Shown here: positions 43,313 to 52,249 of the stretch, piece after piece
Position numbering within the stretch: the stretch's first letter is position 1
Layout: every line of letters starts with the position of its first letter
Assembly: GCA_965200465.1 (NCBI GenBank)
Contig: OZ241358.1
Coordinates: 2,666,001 to 2,730,000, forward strand
From: Azophilus sp965200465
Lineage (GTDB): Bacteria > Pseudomonadota > Gammaproteobacteria > Pseudomonadales > Azotimanducaceae
Direction of reading: 5' to 3'
DNA length: 64,000 nucleotides
The notes under the pieces: model-generated
The model's input: only the letters and a program-made list of their open reading frames with translations
Database searches by the model: none
What the model was told of the DNA's origin: nothing
Translations under genes and position numbers: made by a program

Positions 43313-46084
43313 GGTCCATCCCCGCGCAAGCGGGGGAACCTGAGGAAGCGCCGATACCAAGATCCCGACGCCGGTCCATCCCCGCGCAAGCGGGGGAACC
43401 CTTGGAGGGGGGCAGCCCGGCCGGACAACTTCGGGTCCATCCCCGCGCAAGCGGGGGAACCGCCGGCGACTAGGATGCGCGTGTGGGCCTACGGGGTCCA
43501 TCCCCGCGCAAGCGGGGGAACCGGTGCGGTTGATGCAGCAAAGCTGGCCTTTGAGGGGACATCCCCGCGCAAGCGGGGGAACCCTCGGGCAGTCCGCCGC
43601 CGTGGCGGTCGGCCTGGGGACATCCCCGCGCAAGCGGGGGAACCACCAGAGCCTCCAACGCGCCAGAAACACCAGCAGGGACATCCCCGCGCAAGCGGGG
43701 GAACCACCGGGCGCTTAGCGAGATGGCTAGGGAGTTGGGGGACATCCCCGCGCAAGCGGGGGAACCACCAGAGCCTCCAACGCGCCAGAAACACCAGCAG
43801 GGACATCCCCGCGCAAGCGGGGGAACCAGTGCACGGCAACAAGGATGGCCTTCGCCTTGGGGGACATCCCCGCGCAAGCGGGGGAACCCGCTACGCTGGA
43901 CGGGCGCGAGTGGCGGGTGCAGGGACATCCCCGCGCAAGCGGGGGAACCATCATCTGAGACTTGACGAACCGATTCGACAAAGGGACATCCCCGCGCAAG
44001 CGGGGGAACCGTCATCTCCACCGCCGCCGGCACCAGCTACTGGGGGACATCCCCGCGCAAGCGGGGGAACCGGCGCCAACGTCGAGGAGGCCATGGCCTC
44101 GGCGGGGACATCCCCGCGCAAGCGGGGGAACCTCGAGGGTGCGCAGGGCGCGGTGGGCGCGGTCCGGGACATCCCCGCGCAAGCGGGGGAACCTGCGCCT
44201 CCGTCGAGCTCATCAGCTCATAGTACGGGACATCCCCGCGCAAGCGGGGGAACCCTCGCGCCGATGGACGCGACCGGGATGTAGACGGGGACATCCCCGC
44301 GCAAGCGGGGGAACCGCGGTGAGCAAGGGCCGGCTGCAGCTCGAGGAGGGGACATCCCCGCGCAAGCGGGGGAACCTTGCGATCAGGATTTCCTGGACAC
44401 GCTGCTCGGGGGACATCCCCGCGCAAGCGGGGGAACCTCATTGAAGCCTTGGAAAGCGGCGACCGGACCTGGGACATCCCCGCGCAAGCGGGGGAACCGA
44501 AGTCGATGTCTTCTGGAAAACCAACGTGAGGGGGACATCCCCGCGCAAGCGGGGGAACCTAGTCGGAAGGGCCTATCCTCTCGAGTGCCGCGGGGACATC
44601 CCCGCGCAAGCGGGGGAACCGACACGATCAGCTCGGCGGTGCCCATCCACACGGGGACATCCCCGCGCAAGCGGGGGAACCGCGCCCAGGGCGAGTGCGG
44701 TCATGCGGTCAGTGGGGACATCCCCGCGCAAGCGGGGGAACCGACGGCGTGTACAAGATCAGCACGTCCGAGTACGGGACATCCCCGCGCAAGCGGGGGA
44801 ACCACCGGCGACGAGTACGGCGGCATCGAGGGGCTCGGGACATCCCCGCGCAAGCGGGGGAACCACTCAGAGTGATGGCACGGCTGCCTACCTTGCGGGG
44901 ACATCCCCGCGCAAGCGGGGGAACCATTACCACAGGTGGAGTAACTCGTTGGATTATGGGGACATCCCCGCGCAAGCGGGGGAACCGGAGCTGATTATGC
45001 CCAAGTTTACTTTTGACAGGGGACATCCCCGCGCAAGCGGGGGAACCCGGCGCAGGCCGTCGAAGCTGGTCAGGGTGACGGGGACATCCCCGCGCAAGCG
45101 GGGGAACCGCGCCCACGCTCCAGGAGGACCACTGGGCGGCGGGGACATCCCCGCGCAAGCGGGGGAACCTCGCGAGGCCGCAAAACCTCCATCGTATCTC
45201 CAGGGACATCCCCGCGCAAGCGGGGGAACCATTGACCACCCCCGAGTAAGGAGATTGCCCATGGGGACATCCCCGCGCAAGCGGGGGAACCTGGACGCAA
45301 CTATCCATTGACAGGTGACATCAAGGGACATCCCCGCGCAAGCGGGGGAACCAACCCCATCGCGGAGCAGATTGCCTTCCAGCAAGGGACATCCCCGCGC
45401 AAGCGGGGGAACCTCAATTAGCGCGGCGGTCGCCAAGGCGGATTGGGGGACATCCCCGCGCAAGCGGGGGAACCAGGCGCTCTACCCTTAAGCTAGTGCG
45501 CTTCATGGGGACATCCCCGCGCAAGCGGGGGAACCATCGGAGGTCTCTGTGACAACACCGGTGTAGAAGGGACATCCCCGCGCAAGCGGGGGAACCATCT
45601 CCGCCTGCATCGCCAAATGCGCTTCTATGGGGACATCCCCGCGCAAGCGGGGGAACCTCATTCAAGATCCGGGACGTGACCGGCTTCGAGGGGACATCCC
45701 CGCGCAAGCGGGGGAACCATCAACGCTGACCGCAAGGCCAGCGCCCAAGCGGGGACATCCCCGCGCAAGCGGGGGAACCGGACGCGCAGGCGGCGGGCGG
45801 CAATTCATTGAGGGGACATCCCCGCGCAAGCGGGGGAACCGCGCCAAGACAGAGGAGGCGCATTGATGAGTCAGGGACATCCCCGCGCAAGCGGGGGAAC
45901 CGCATCGGCGCGGCTTCGCGGGCGTTCGGCGACGGGGACATCCCCGCGCAAGCGGGGGAACCAACGGCAAAGTGGGCACCACAGACATCATCGTGGGGAC
46001 ATCCCCGCGCAAGCGGGGGAACCGAATTATAGCGGGCGCGGAGCGCCTGTCTAGTCGGGACATCCCCGCGCAAGCGGGGGAACC
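43313..46084 (-). CRISPR. Type I-E CRISPR array: 46 repeats, 45 spacers
   Basis: A 28-nt repeat recurs with a 61-nt period (the first interval is 60), ending at 43340, 43400, 43461 and so on to 46084. On the minus strand it starts GGTTCCCCCGC and ends GCGGGGATGTCCC, with a CCCCGC/GCGGGG hairpin as in I-E repeats cut by Cas6e. Spacers are 33 nt (first one 32). The four lowest-coordinate repeats differ by two bases (GGTCCAT instead of GGGACAT on the plus strand), marking the leader-distal end. Spacers 6 (43645-43677) and 8 (43767-43799) are identical. The cas genes adjoin the other end, so transcription is to the left. Confidence 0.98.
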
Positions 46085-46197
46085 TCTATATCTTAACCAA
46101 TTGTTTTGGTTGATGAAACGTAAAACCAAGCAAGCGAAACGGCCTGCAAAATCTCTGTTTTTAAAGAGCAGGAAGCGCCTTAAGGCATGGATGTCAA
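46085..46197 (-). promoter_or_regulatory. CRISPR leader
   Basis: This 113-nt AT-rich stretch separates cas2 from the first repeat on the minus strand. It contains TTGACA next to the cas2 stop. An inverted repeat AACCAA-5-TTGGTT (46095-46111) lies 10 nt from the repeat, where I-E leaders carry IHF and Cas1-Cas2 anchoring elements. An exact IHF consensus is not present. Confidence 0.7.
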
Positions 46198-46485
46198 TTA
46201 GCCACGCTTGACCAACAACACGCCATCAGCGTCCACTATTTCCTTGGGCGGCACACCCAAGGATTCGATTCTGAGTTTTCCCGCAGCCTTCACGTCTCGA
46301 CAAAGCATAATGATCGAGCCGTTGCGCAACGTTCGCCACCAATCCGAAAGGACTTGCCAGAGTCTGTCCCTAACGCCAGCAGTTAAGGTTGGCGCCACAT
46401 AAACGCCCGGCGCGACTTCAAGCATTATGGACGCAATGAATCCACGATATCTGGATTCGACGTTTCTTGTGATGATGATCGTCAT
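46198..46485 (-). CDS. cas2: Cas2, type I-E
   Basis: This 95-residue protein matches Cas2e: TIIITRNVESRYRGFIASIMLEVAPGVYVAP, and DRLWQVLSDWW. It forms the Cas1-Cas2 integrase with Cas1. ATG 46485 matches homologue starts; ATG 46506 is in frame and directly after the cas1 stop. Confidence 0.93.
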   Translation of the reverse strand: MTIIITRNVESRYRGFIASIMLEVAPGVYVAPTLTAGVRDRLWQVLSDWWRTLRNGSIIMLCRDVKAAGKLRIESLGVPPKEIVDADGVLLVKRG

Positions 46486-46506
46486 CTTGGCACCCCGCGC
46501 AATCAT

Positions 46507-47385
46507 TCATCGCTTTTCGGCGTCGTCAAACAAGGACTTGATTTGGCCTATCATTTCAGGAATGACCTGTTTGCTGGTTAGCGCCTTGCCGACCGCCTTT
46601 CGCGTGATGCGCTCAATGCTTTCAATCGATGTTGCGACTTTCTTCGCCGCCCTGAAAGCGCATGGAACAATAATGCTATCCCTATGCAAGTCCGCTATGT
46701 CCAAAACGAACGATTGCCCCGGGTCTTCGTGTATGAAACCAAGCTGCGGAATGGCGGCGGTTGCGGCAACCGCGATTGCCGCGGCAGATTCAACTGCGCT
46801 GGCCGCATGATTGATTGCTTGGTTCGGCAAGTCGGCAGCGCTTGGGTTCTGCCTGTCGTACCGTCGTCCTCGCCACTCAACGCCGATCTTTTGCGCCAAT
46901 AGCCTGTAGCTCTCCTTCATGCGCGCGCCCTCGATGCCTCGCAACGTTTCGATGGCGCGGTGCGGCAGCACTTCGCCCAAGCGCCAAGCGTACATGCGTC
47001 GGGCGATGTCCAATCTTTTCTTTCTGTCCGCCCAAGCCGTCGCCTGCGCCCGCGCCAGCCCTGAGCGATTCGCCATTAACGGCGGAGCGGTGTAAAGCCG
47101 CACTCCGTCCTCCCCAACAGCCGCCAATCCCGTCCGCGCATGCGCCAAAAGTCGCAAGGCATCGTGGCTGACGGTAGAGCCGGGGCCAAGCAGGATCATG
47201 GACACGCCTTGCAACGGGACGGCGTAATCTCCTTCTGGCAATGCATCAGCAAGACCCCCGCGTTGTCGCAGGAAAGCGAGTGTGCCGTCCCGTGCGGTCA
47301 GTGCTCCGCGCGCCAAGTGCAGCAATCCCGCCCTGTCCTTATGGGGGACTTTTGCGCTTTCAAGGCCGAGACGACCTAAGAGCAC
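46507..47385 (-). CDS. cas1: Cas1, type I-E integrase
   Basis: This 292-residue protein has the Cas1e active-site regions: GIEGARMKESY (Glu), GFIHEDPGQSFVLDIADLHRD (His and Asp). It inserts new spacers at the leader end. GTG 47385 shares one base with the cas6e stop (TAGTG), so translation is coupled. Confidence 0.95.
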   Translation of the reverse strand: MLLGRLGLESAKVPHKDRAGLLHLARGALTARDGTLAFLRQRGGLADALPEGDYAVPLQGVSMILLGPGSTVSHDALRLLAHARTGLAAVGEDGVRLYTAPPLMANRSGLARAQATAWADRKKRLDIARRMYAWRLGEVLPHRAIETLRGIEGARMKESYRLLAQKIGVEWRGRRYDRQNPSAADLPNQAINHAASAVESAAAIAVAATAAIPQLGFIHEDPGQSFVLDIADLHRDSIIVPCAFRAAKKVATSIESIERITRKAVGKALTSKQVIPEMIGQIKSLFDDAEKR

Positions 47386-48182
47386 TAGCCGTTCATCGCT
47401 ACGCGGCTTGCCGGTCGGAGCAAAAGCATGCCGTATCCGTACGATCTATGCCTTCCAACGCCGTGCGTCAGAAGTTTATCGAATGCTGCCGGATCGGTTA
47501 TCCGAAGCGTTCCGTGCAGCGTGGCGTCCGGCCCTTCTATGGCGCGCCCGCCCCGGACTGCCATAGAGCGACTGAACTTGGCAAGCCGCACGTTTTCACG
47601 CAGGGCTTCCGCCGCATGGGACATTCTTTCCGAAAGCCAATCGAAGTAAACGGACTCCCGCGTCCTGCCCGACTTGGCCATGCCCGTCTTGCTCTCTGGA
47701 TGCTCGCGCAAGGCGGCGTTCATGAAGGCGTCTACTTCCGCGCCCTTCTGCAACTTGCCAGTAGGCGTTTGCAATGCGGACGCCAGCCTGCGCACGGGGC
47801 GGACTCGGACGTCGAAGCCCAGAATGCGCCCTTGTTTCCAGTCATTCGGCATGGCCTTGCATTCAATGCGCCCAGCATCAAACGCATTAAGGTGCTCAGT
47901 AAGTGCATAGGCCGCAGCCGTGTCACGAAGTTCATCGCCGTTCATGCGCGAATAGGCGTACAGGCTTCCCTTGCCGCCTTTCGCTTGGAGGAACAGCCTA
48001 AAGCACTGAAGTGCCGTTGGCCCAAGCGATTCGTGTATCAGGTGGTGCAACGCTTTTCCAGCGTCAAACTCGGCGCTGATTCCGCCGCGCCCGCCCTTCT
48101 GCGCCATCCAACCCCGCTCAGCCGACAGCTTGGCGAGTGCGTCAAGCGAGACGGGGATGCGAATGAGGTTCAGCCCGCTCAT
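47385..48182 (-). CDS. cas6e: Cas6e crRNA endonuclease
   Basis: This 265-residue protein of the Cse3 family begins LNLIRIPVSLDALAKL and ends in the G-rich RNA-binding loop GVGRHRSYGYGMLLLRP. It cuts pre-crRNA below the repeat hairpin and stays in Cascade. ATG 48182 overlaps the cas5 stop (ATGA). Confidence 0.94.
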   Translation of the reverse strand: MSGLNLIRIPVSLDALAKLSAERGWMAQKGGRGGISAEFDAGKALHHLIHESLGPTALQCFRLFLQAKGGKGSLYAYSRMNGDELRDTAAAYALTEHLNAFDAGRIECKAMPNDWKQGRILGFDVRVRPVRRLASALQTPTGKLQKGAEVDAFMNAALREHPESKTGMAKSGRTRESVYFDWLSERMSHAAEALRENVRLAKFSRSMAVRGGRAIEGPDATLHGTLRITDPAAFDKLLTHGVGRHRSYGYGMLLLRPASRVAMNG

Positions 48183-48907
48183 GTGACTGCTTCGCATTGC
48201 ATCAGGCGTCCATGCACCACGGTGCGCGAACCGCCGTGCAGCCCTGTCCGCCAGTTGCGCAAGTCTATGGCGGCGGTTACGGCGTCAACTTCGCCTCCCG
48301 TTTCAGGACCTTGTCCGACTGGCCACATGGCCCGCATGCCGTCCTTGGATCCTTTCATTTTTCGCAATGCCTCGTAAGCGCTCTCAGCCTCTATCCACCT
48401 ATCGGCCTCAACGCCGACGATGGGCGCTGACGGCAAGCAGGGCTTGCGGCCGATGAACAAAGGACGCGCCGGCCAACGGAACGCTCTAGCAAGATCGTCC
48501 AAATCGGGGGTGTGGTGCGTCGGTTCCAGACGCAAAACCACCATCATCGACAGGTCGGCGTGGTAGTCCCTTTCCCTTCGGTGGGGCGATTTATAGGTGT
48601 TCGGCCCGCCGGTTCTGCTCTCCGGCTCTCCCAACGTCGTCCACCCCGCATCACGGGCGCCGATGTGCGCATTTTGCATGTCGGTTAGCGGCTCGCCCGC
48701 TCTATCAGCGCGGGCGCCGAAAACGATTCTGTCCTGCAGCGCTTGATGGCGCTGTTTGTCGGACCAGTGCCATCCCATTGCGTTGCCGCAAAGCCCCGTC
48801 AGCATGGATGCGCCGGGGAAGTCCGTGGTGGGGCCATTTTTGTCAATGGACAGCCCGCCGAACGCGGCGAGAGGCGACTCAAGCCGCAATGCAAGCCACC
48901 TGCGCAT
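48179..48907 (-). CDS. cas5e: Cas5e Cascade subunit
   Basis: This 242-residue protein has the Cas5 start WLALRLESPLAAFGG and the family segments TDFPGASMLTGLCGNA, GARDAGWTT and YHADLSMMVVL. It binds the crRNA 5' handle. ATG 48907 shares one base with the cas7 stop (TAATG). Confidence 0.94.
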   Translation of the reverse strand: MRRWLALRLESPLAAFGGLSIDKNGPTTDFPGASMLTGLCGNAMGWHWSDKQRHQALQDRIVFGARADRAGEPLTDMQNAHIGARDAGWTTLGEPESRTGGPNTYKSPHRRERDYHADLSMMVVLRLEPTHHTPDLDDLARAFRWPARPLFIGRKPCLPSAPIVGVEADRWIEAESAYEALRKMKGSKDGMRAMWPVGQGPETGGEVDAVTAAIDLRNWRTGLHGGSRTVVHGRLMQCEAVT

Positions 48908-50046
48908 TATGCCGCCGCCTTTGCGGGGAGCGCTTCCGCCCATTCCGCAAGGCTGGACAAGGGGGCGGGCTGCGGCAGGTTCAGGCTAGTTTTGCTGCAG
49001 TCGGCCAAGCATGTGAAACGCCTGCCCTCCCCCGTGGCGTAAACGCTGTCCAGCGTTTCGAGATGCTTTGCAAAGCGTTTGACCGCGGCGATGGCGTCCG
49101 GCTTGCATGGGGTACGAAAAGCCTCAGCCAAGCTGCGGGGCTGCCTGTCTCCCGCCTCCAGCATCATGAAGACGGCCCGCGAATAAGGGGCAGTGGAGCC
49201 AAGTTTTGCGCCCGGCGTAACCTCGGCGATCAGGTAGATGAGGTTGTGAACGACTTTGCCGGCAAGCGCAGCGTCTCCGCCGAGGTTTTCGAGCAGGCAG
49301 GGCATGTCCACCACCACATAGCCGTAGAACAGTCCGGATGTCAGCTCGGTGGATTGGATGGTGTCCGCGCCGGGGTCGTCGCCCGAAAGGTCGTCGACCG
49401 CCGTGAAGTAGTCGCTTTCCGATTCCTCAGCATGGACAGTGAAGGCGTGGGCAACATGCACCGCCGCCGCAATGTTTGCGTCGGGATCGGATGTCACCAT
49501 GCGGCCAAACAGTGCGCCGATCAGCCCAGCAGGCAGCGCCGTGCTTTCCCGCATGGCGCGGATGTTGGCCTTGAACGCTTTTTCCTTGCTCCATTCCGTT
49601 ACCGCCTTCGTTGCCTCTTCAGCGTTTCCGCCCGCGCCTTCCGCAAGCGCCTCCGCCTGCGCGGCCAGCCAAGCGATTTCGGGCTGCCCCAGAAGCAACG
49701 TTTGCCGTTCCTTCTTGCCCTTGTCCGCCTTTTCTCCGTACACGGCTTTTTGGAACGCCGGTTCCAGCGCAGCAACGACATCGTCGGGAAACCGCCCTTT
49801 CAAGGGAGCGATGACCCGCTTAGTCACCAGTTCACGGGAGCGCCATGAGTCGGCGTCGGCAATGGCGCCGAGCGCATGCGGATCATCCGCGACACGCCAA
49901 TGCCGCTTCAGGCATTGCGATGAGATGCGGGTGCGCATGGCACCGCCGTACGGCAGGCGTTTCGCCAAGCCGCTGTCATCTCGATTCAGAAGCGCCGATA
50001 CGTATGGCGTGAGCGTATGGATTTGCAGAAATTTTGGGTTGTTCAT
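48907..50046 (-). CDS. cas7e: Cas7e (Cse4/CasC) Cascade backbone
   Basis: This 379-residue protein has FLQIHTLTPYVSALLNRDD, RLPYGGAMRTRISSQCLKRHWR and a C-terminal GAKLGSTAPYSRAVFMML, all typical of Cse4. Six copies coat the crRNA. It shares its first base region with the cse2 stop. Confidence 0.96.
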   Translation of the reverse strand: MNNPKFLQIHTLTPYVSALLNRDDSGLAKRLPYGGAMRTRISSQCLKRHWRVADDPHALGAIADADSWRSRELVTKRVIAPLKGRFPDDVVAALEPAFQKAVYGEKADKGKKERQTLLLGQPEIAWLAAQAEALAEGAGGNAEEATKAVTEWSKEKAFKANIRAMRESTALPAGLIGALFGRMVTSDPDANIAAAVHVAHAFTVHAEESESDYFTAVDDLSGDDPGADTIQSTELTSGLFYGYVVVDMPCLLENLGGDAALAGKVVHNLIYLIAEVTPGAKLGSTAPYSRAVFMMLEAGDRQPRSLAEAFRTPCKPDAIAAVKRFAKHLETLDSVYATGEGRRFTCLADCSKTSLNLPQPAPLSSLAEWAEALPAKAAA

Positions 50047-50630
50047 CAGGAGCTTCCCCCAGTTGTTGGCTTGGGGTTTTGGGCAGCGACCAGACGGGCG
50101 TAGTAAGGCTTCGCCAAAAGCCGCCCGTACTTGGCCGCATCGCGCACGAGAAAAGTTTTTGCAATGTCAATCAGATTGACGCCGCCATCCGCGGGCATCC
50201 GCCGCGACAGGGAGCGGATTGCCCGCATTAGTAGGCAGCTTCGCGCCGCGCCTTGCGCGGCGAGCAACTGCGCTAGGCGCTGCTCGCTGAAAAACGGTTT
50301 TGCGTCTTTGGAGCCGTGCGGCCAAGTGGCGTCTCCGCCATCGCACAGGACGCCGCCGAATCGCTTGACCGCCTTATGCAGCCTAGGCTTGCCTTCCGGG
50401 GCGCCCCTTGGCGTCAGAATGGCCATTGCGCACACAATGGACGCCCATTCGCCCTCGCGCCTTGCATTCCCAACTGTTCGCGGGTACTTGGCGGCCAGCG
50501 ACCAGAAGGCGGGCGGCTTGCTTTCTCCGCCGCCGTCCATTCGCCTAAGATCCGCAAGAACGCCTGTGGATGCGGTTCTGAGTGTTTCGGCGATGCCGAG
50601 CACTGCGCTAGCCAGTCCATCATCGCTCAT
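50046..50630 (-). CDS. cse2: Cse2 (CasB) Cascade small subunit
   Basis: This 194-residue helical protein has the Cse2 features WASIVCAMAIL, FGGVLCDGG, RLAQLLAAQG and a C-terminal YYARLV. It forms the belly of Cascade. ATG 50630 overlaps the cse1 end by 11 nt; upstream frame is a shadow of cse1. Confidence 0.92.
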   Translation of the reverse strand: MSDDGLASAVLGIAETLRTASTGVLADLRRMDGGGESKPPAFWSLAAKYPRTVGNARREGEWASIVCAMAILTPRGAPEGKPRLHKAVKRFGGVLCDGGDATWPHGSKDAKPFFSEQRLAQLLAAQGAARSCLLMRAIRSLSRRMPADGGVNLIDIAKTFLVRDAAKYGRLLAKPYYARLVAAQNPKPTTGGSS

Positions 50631-52206
50631 CAGCGCCCTCCTTTTGCCTGAATAGAATGCGCACGGCGTCATTGCGCCGCAGGTGCCCGTAAAACTCTCG
50701 CTGCGCCATCGTTTGCGCCCGCGCCCTGTAAATGGCTTTGCACGGCGCAGTGGGCAAAAACGCATCAAACGCCGCCTTCGCCTCGCGCATCAGCGCTTCC
50801 AAAAACGACATCTGGGCTTGTGCGCGGATGCCTTCGTCCGCATCGTGCGCCTCAAGACGCCGCCATAAACTAGGAAAGAACTCACGATCCGCCGCAATGT
50901 CAAAGCGCCGTCTCGCTGGCGTTGCGCAGGCGTAATGGCTTTTTTCGCGTTTGTCCCGAAAGCCGTCCGCCGCCGCCAGCGACAAAGCGGATCGCAATGC
51001 GCCATTGAAGGCTTCGATTTCATTGATTTGAGCCTTCGCCAAATCAGCGGATGGAGACCCCGGCGCAAGAAGGCGGATGAATCGAGAAGGGGCGGGGATC
51101 ACCTTGCTTTTGAAGCCCTCCGTTTTGCCCTGTCCTCTGCCGAACGCCTCTGCCACCAGCACCCATCCATCATCGCTTTCGCCCATTTCGGAGGCCATCA
51201 TCGGCGCAACGTAATTGCCGAAAAACAACAAATCGCTGAGCAGCCTGTAGTCAAAAACTCTCGATCCAATCGTCAACTGCATCCCCGCCTTGTCACCAAC
51301 CTTATGCACAGGCGTCCAAGGATCGAACGGGGTAGCGGGCGGCTTGCCCTTGTCAATGCGCGACTGGTCGGATGTGCCGCACTTGGCGATAACTGCGCCA
51401 TCGCACTCCAGCAGCCGCACCCGCCTGCACACTTCAATGAACCAAGGATCTAGAGAGTCGAGGCGCAATGCGCCCTCTGCGCCTTTGCCCCAATCCACGC
51501 ACCACAGCAGGGCGTTCCCGCCGACGATGCCCACATGGTCGATGTCACCACGTCGCCTTGATTCAAGCAGGCGCCCTGCATCGGCAGCCCACCACTTTGA
51601 CGGATGCGGCGCGGCGCCGCCCTTTTGCGCCGGCGCAAAGCACAGCATGGGCCTGCTTCCATAGCCGCCATTCATGCGAGCGATGCCCTTGTTGCCCATT
51701 CCCATCACACCCTCGCAGGTTTGCAGGGAAATCAACGCAAACACCCAATCCTCAAGTTGCGCATCTTTGGCGACCGCCTTTTTGACGTCATGGTTCTTCG
51801 ACGTAACCAGCATGTCCACGCCGTCAGGCGTACGCCGTATTTTGTCCGGATTCGCCCAGGCGTCACTGCTCAGTTCTTCACCCTTCGGCAGGGGCGGCTG
51901 CATGAACGCTGGCTTGCGGATGTCGTTAACCAAAAGGCGCCAAGGCTCATCGCCTCCGTAATCTGGAGTCAGTGCGCGTAGCAGTCTTGCCCAATCGTCC
52001 TCATTGTCAGGCAGTTCGCCCGCACCCGATTTCCAAGCCGCCAGCGCACCTAGCTGCACTAGGAACATGTGCCAAGCAGGGCGCTGGTGCGGGCGCAAAG
52101 CGGGGAAGGATAGAACCTCCCCCCTTGTCATGGCGGTGAAAAGAGCTGGAAGGGACAGGCGCTGGCCGCCGTTGATCGAAATGATGGGGGAGGACAATAG
52201 GTTCAT
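50620..52206 (-). CDS. cse1: Cse1 (CasA/Cas8e) Cascade large subunit
   Basis: This 528-residue protein starts NLLSSPIISINGGQRLSLP and has LSFPALRPHQRPAWHMFLVQL, ALISLQTCEGVMGMGNKG, GGYGSRPMLCFA and DPWTPVHK, as in Cse1. It reads the PAM and recruits Cas3. ATG 52206 is the start; 43 nt separate it from cas3. Confidence 0.95.
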   Translation of the reverse strand: MNLLSSPIISINGGQRLSLPALFTAMTRGEVLSFPALRPHQRPAWHMFLVQLGALAAWKSGAGELPDNEDDWARLLRALTPDYGGDEPWRLLVNDIRKPAFMQPPLPKGEELSSDAWANPDKIRRTPDGVDMLVTSKNHDVKKAVAKDAQLEDWVFALISLQTCEGVMGMGNKGIARMNGGYGSRPMLCFAPAQKGGAAPHPSKWWAADAGRLLESRRRGDIDHVGIVGGNALLWCVDWGKGAEGALRLDSLDPWFIEVCRRVRLLECDGAVIAKCGTSDQSRIDKGKPPATPFDPWTPVHKVGDKAGMQLTIGSRVFDYRLLSDLLFFGNYVAPMMASEMGESDDGWVLVAEAFGRGQGKTEGFKSKVIPAPSRFIRLLAPGSPSADLAKAQINEIEAFNGALRSALSLAAADGFRDKREKSHYACATPARRRFDIAADREFFPSLWRRLEAHDADEGIRAQAQMSFLEALMREAKAAFDAFLPTAPCKAIYRARAQTMAQREFYGHLRRNDAVRILFRQKEGADER

Positions 52207-52249
52207 TGCGCTGATTATATCACACCATGCCGAGCGCTTGCGGGCGGAT

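Noticed and set aside
43313..46084. Spacers targeting genes in this window
   Set aside because: Reading the spacers by eye gave no match to other parts of the window. A full alignment search of all 45 spacers against the genome would be needed to exclude it.
46091..46108. IHF site in the CRISPR leader
   Set aside because: The best match to the IHF consensus has mismatches at key bases; recorded only as an inverted repeat.
43154..46211. Many long open frames on both strands rich in RGHPRASGGT- or PPLARGC-like repeats
   Set aside because: They are translations of the CRISPR repeat, whose unit contains no stop in several frames. No ribosome sites or domains support them.
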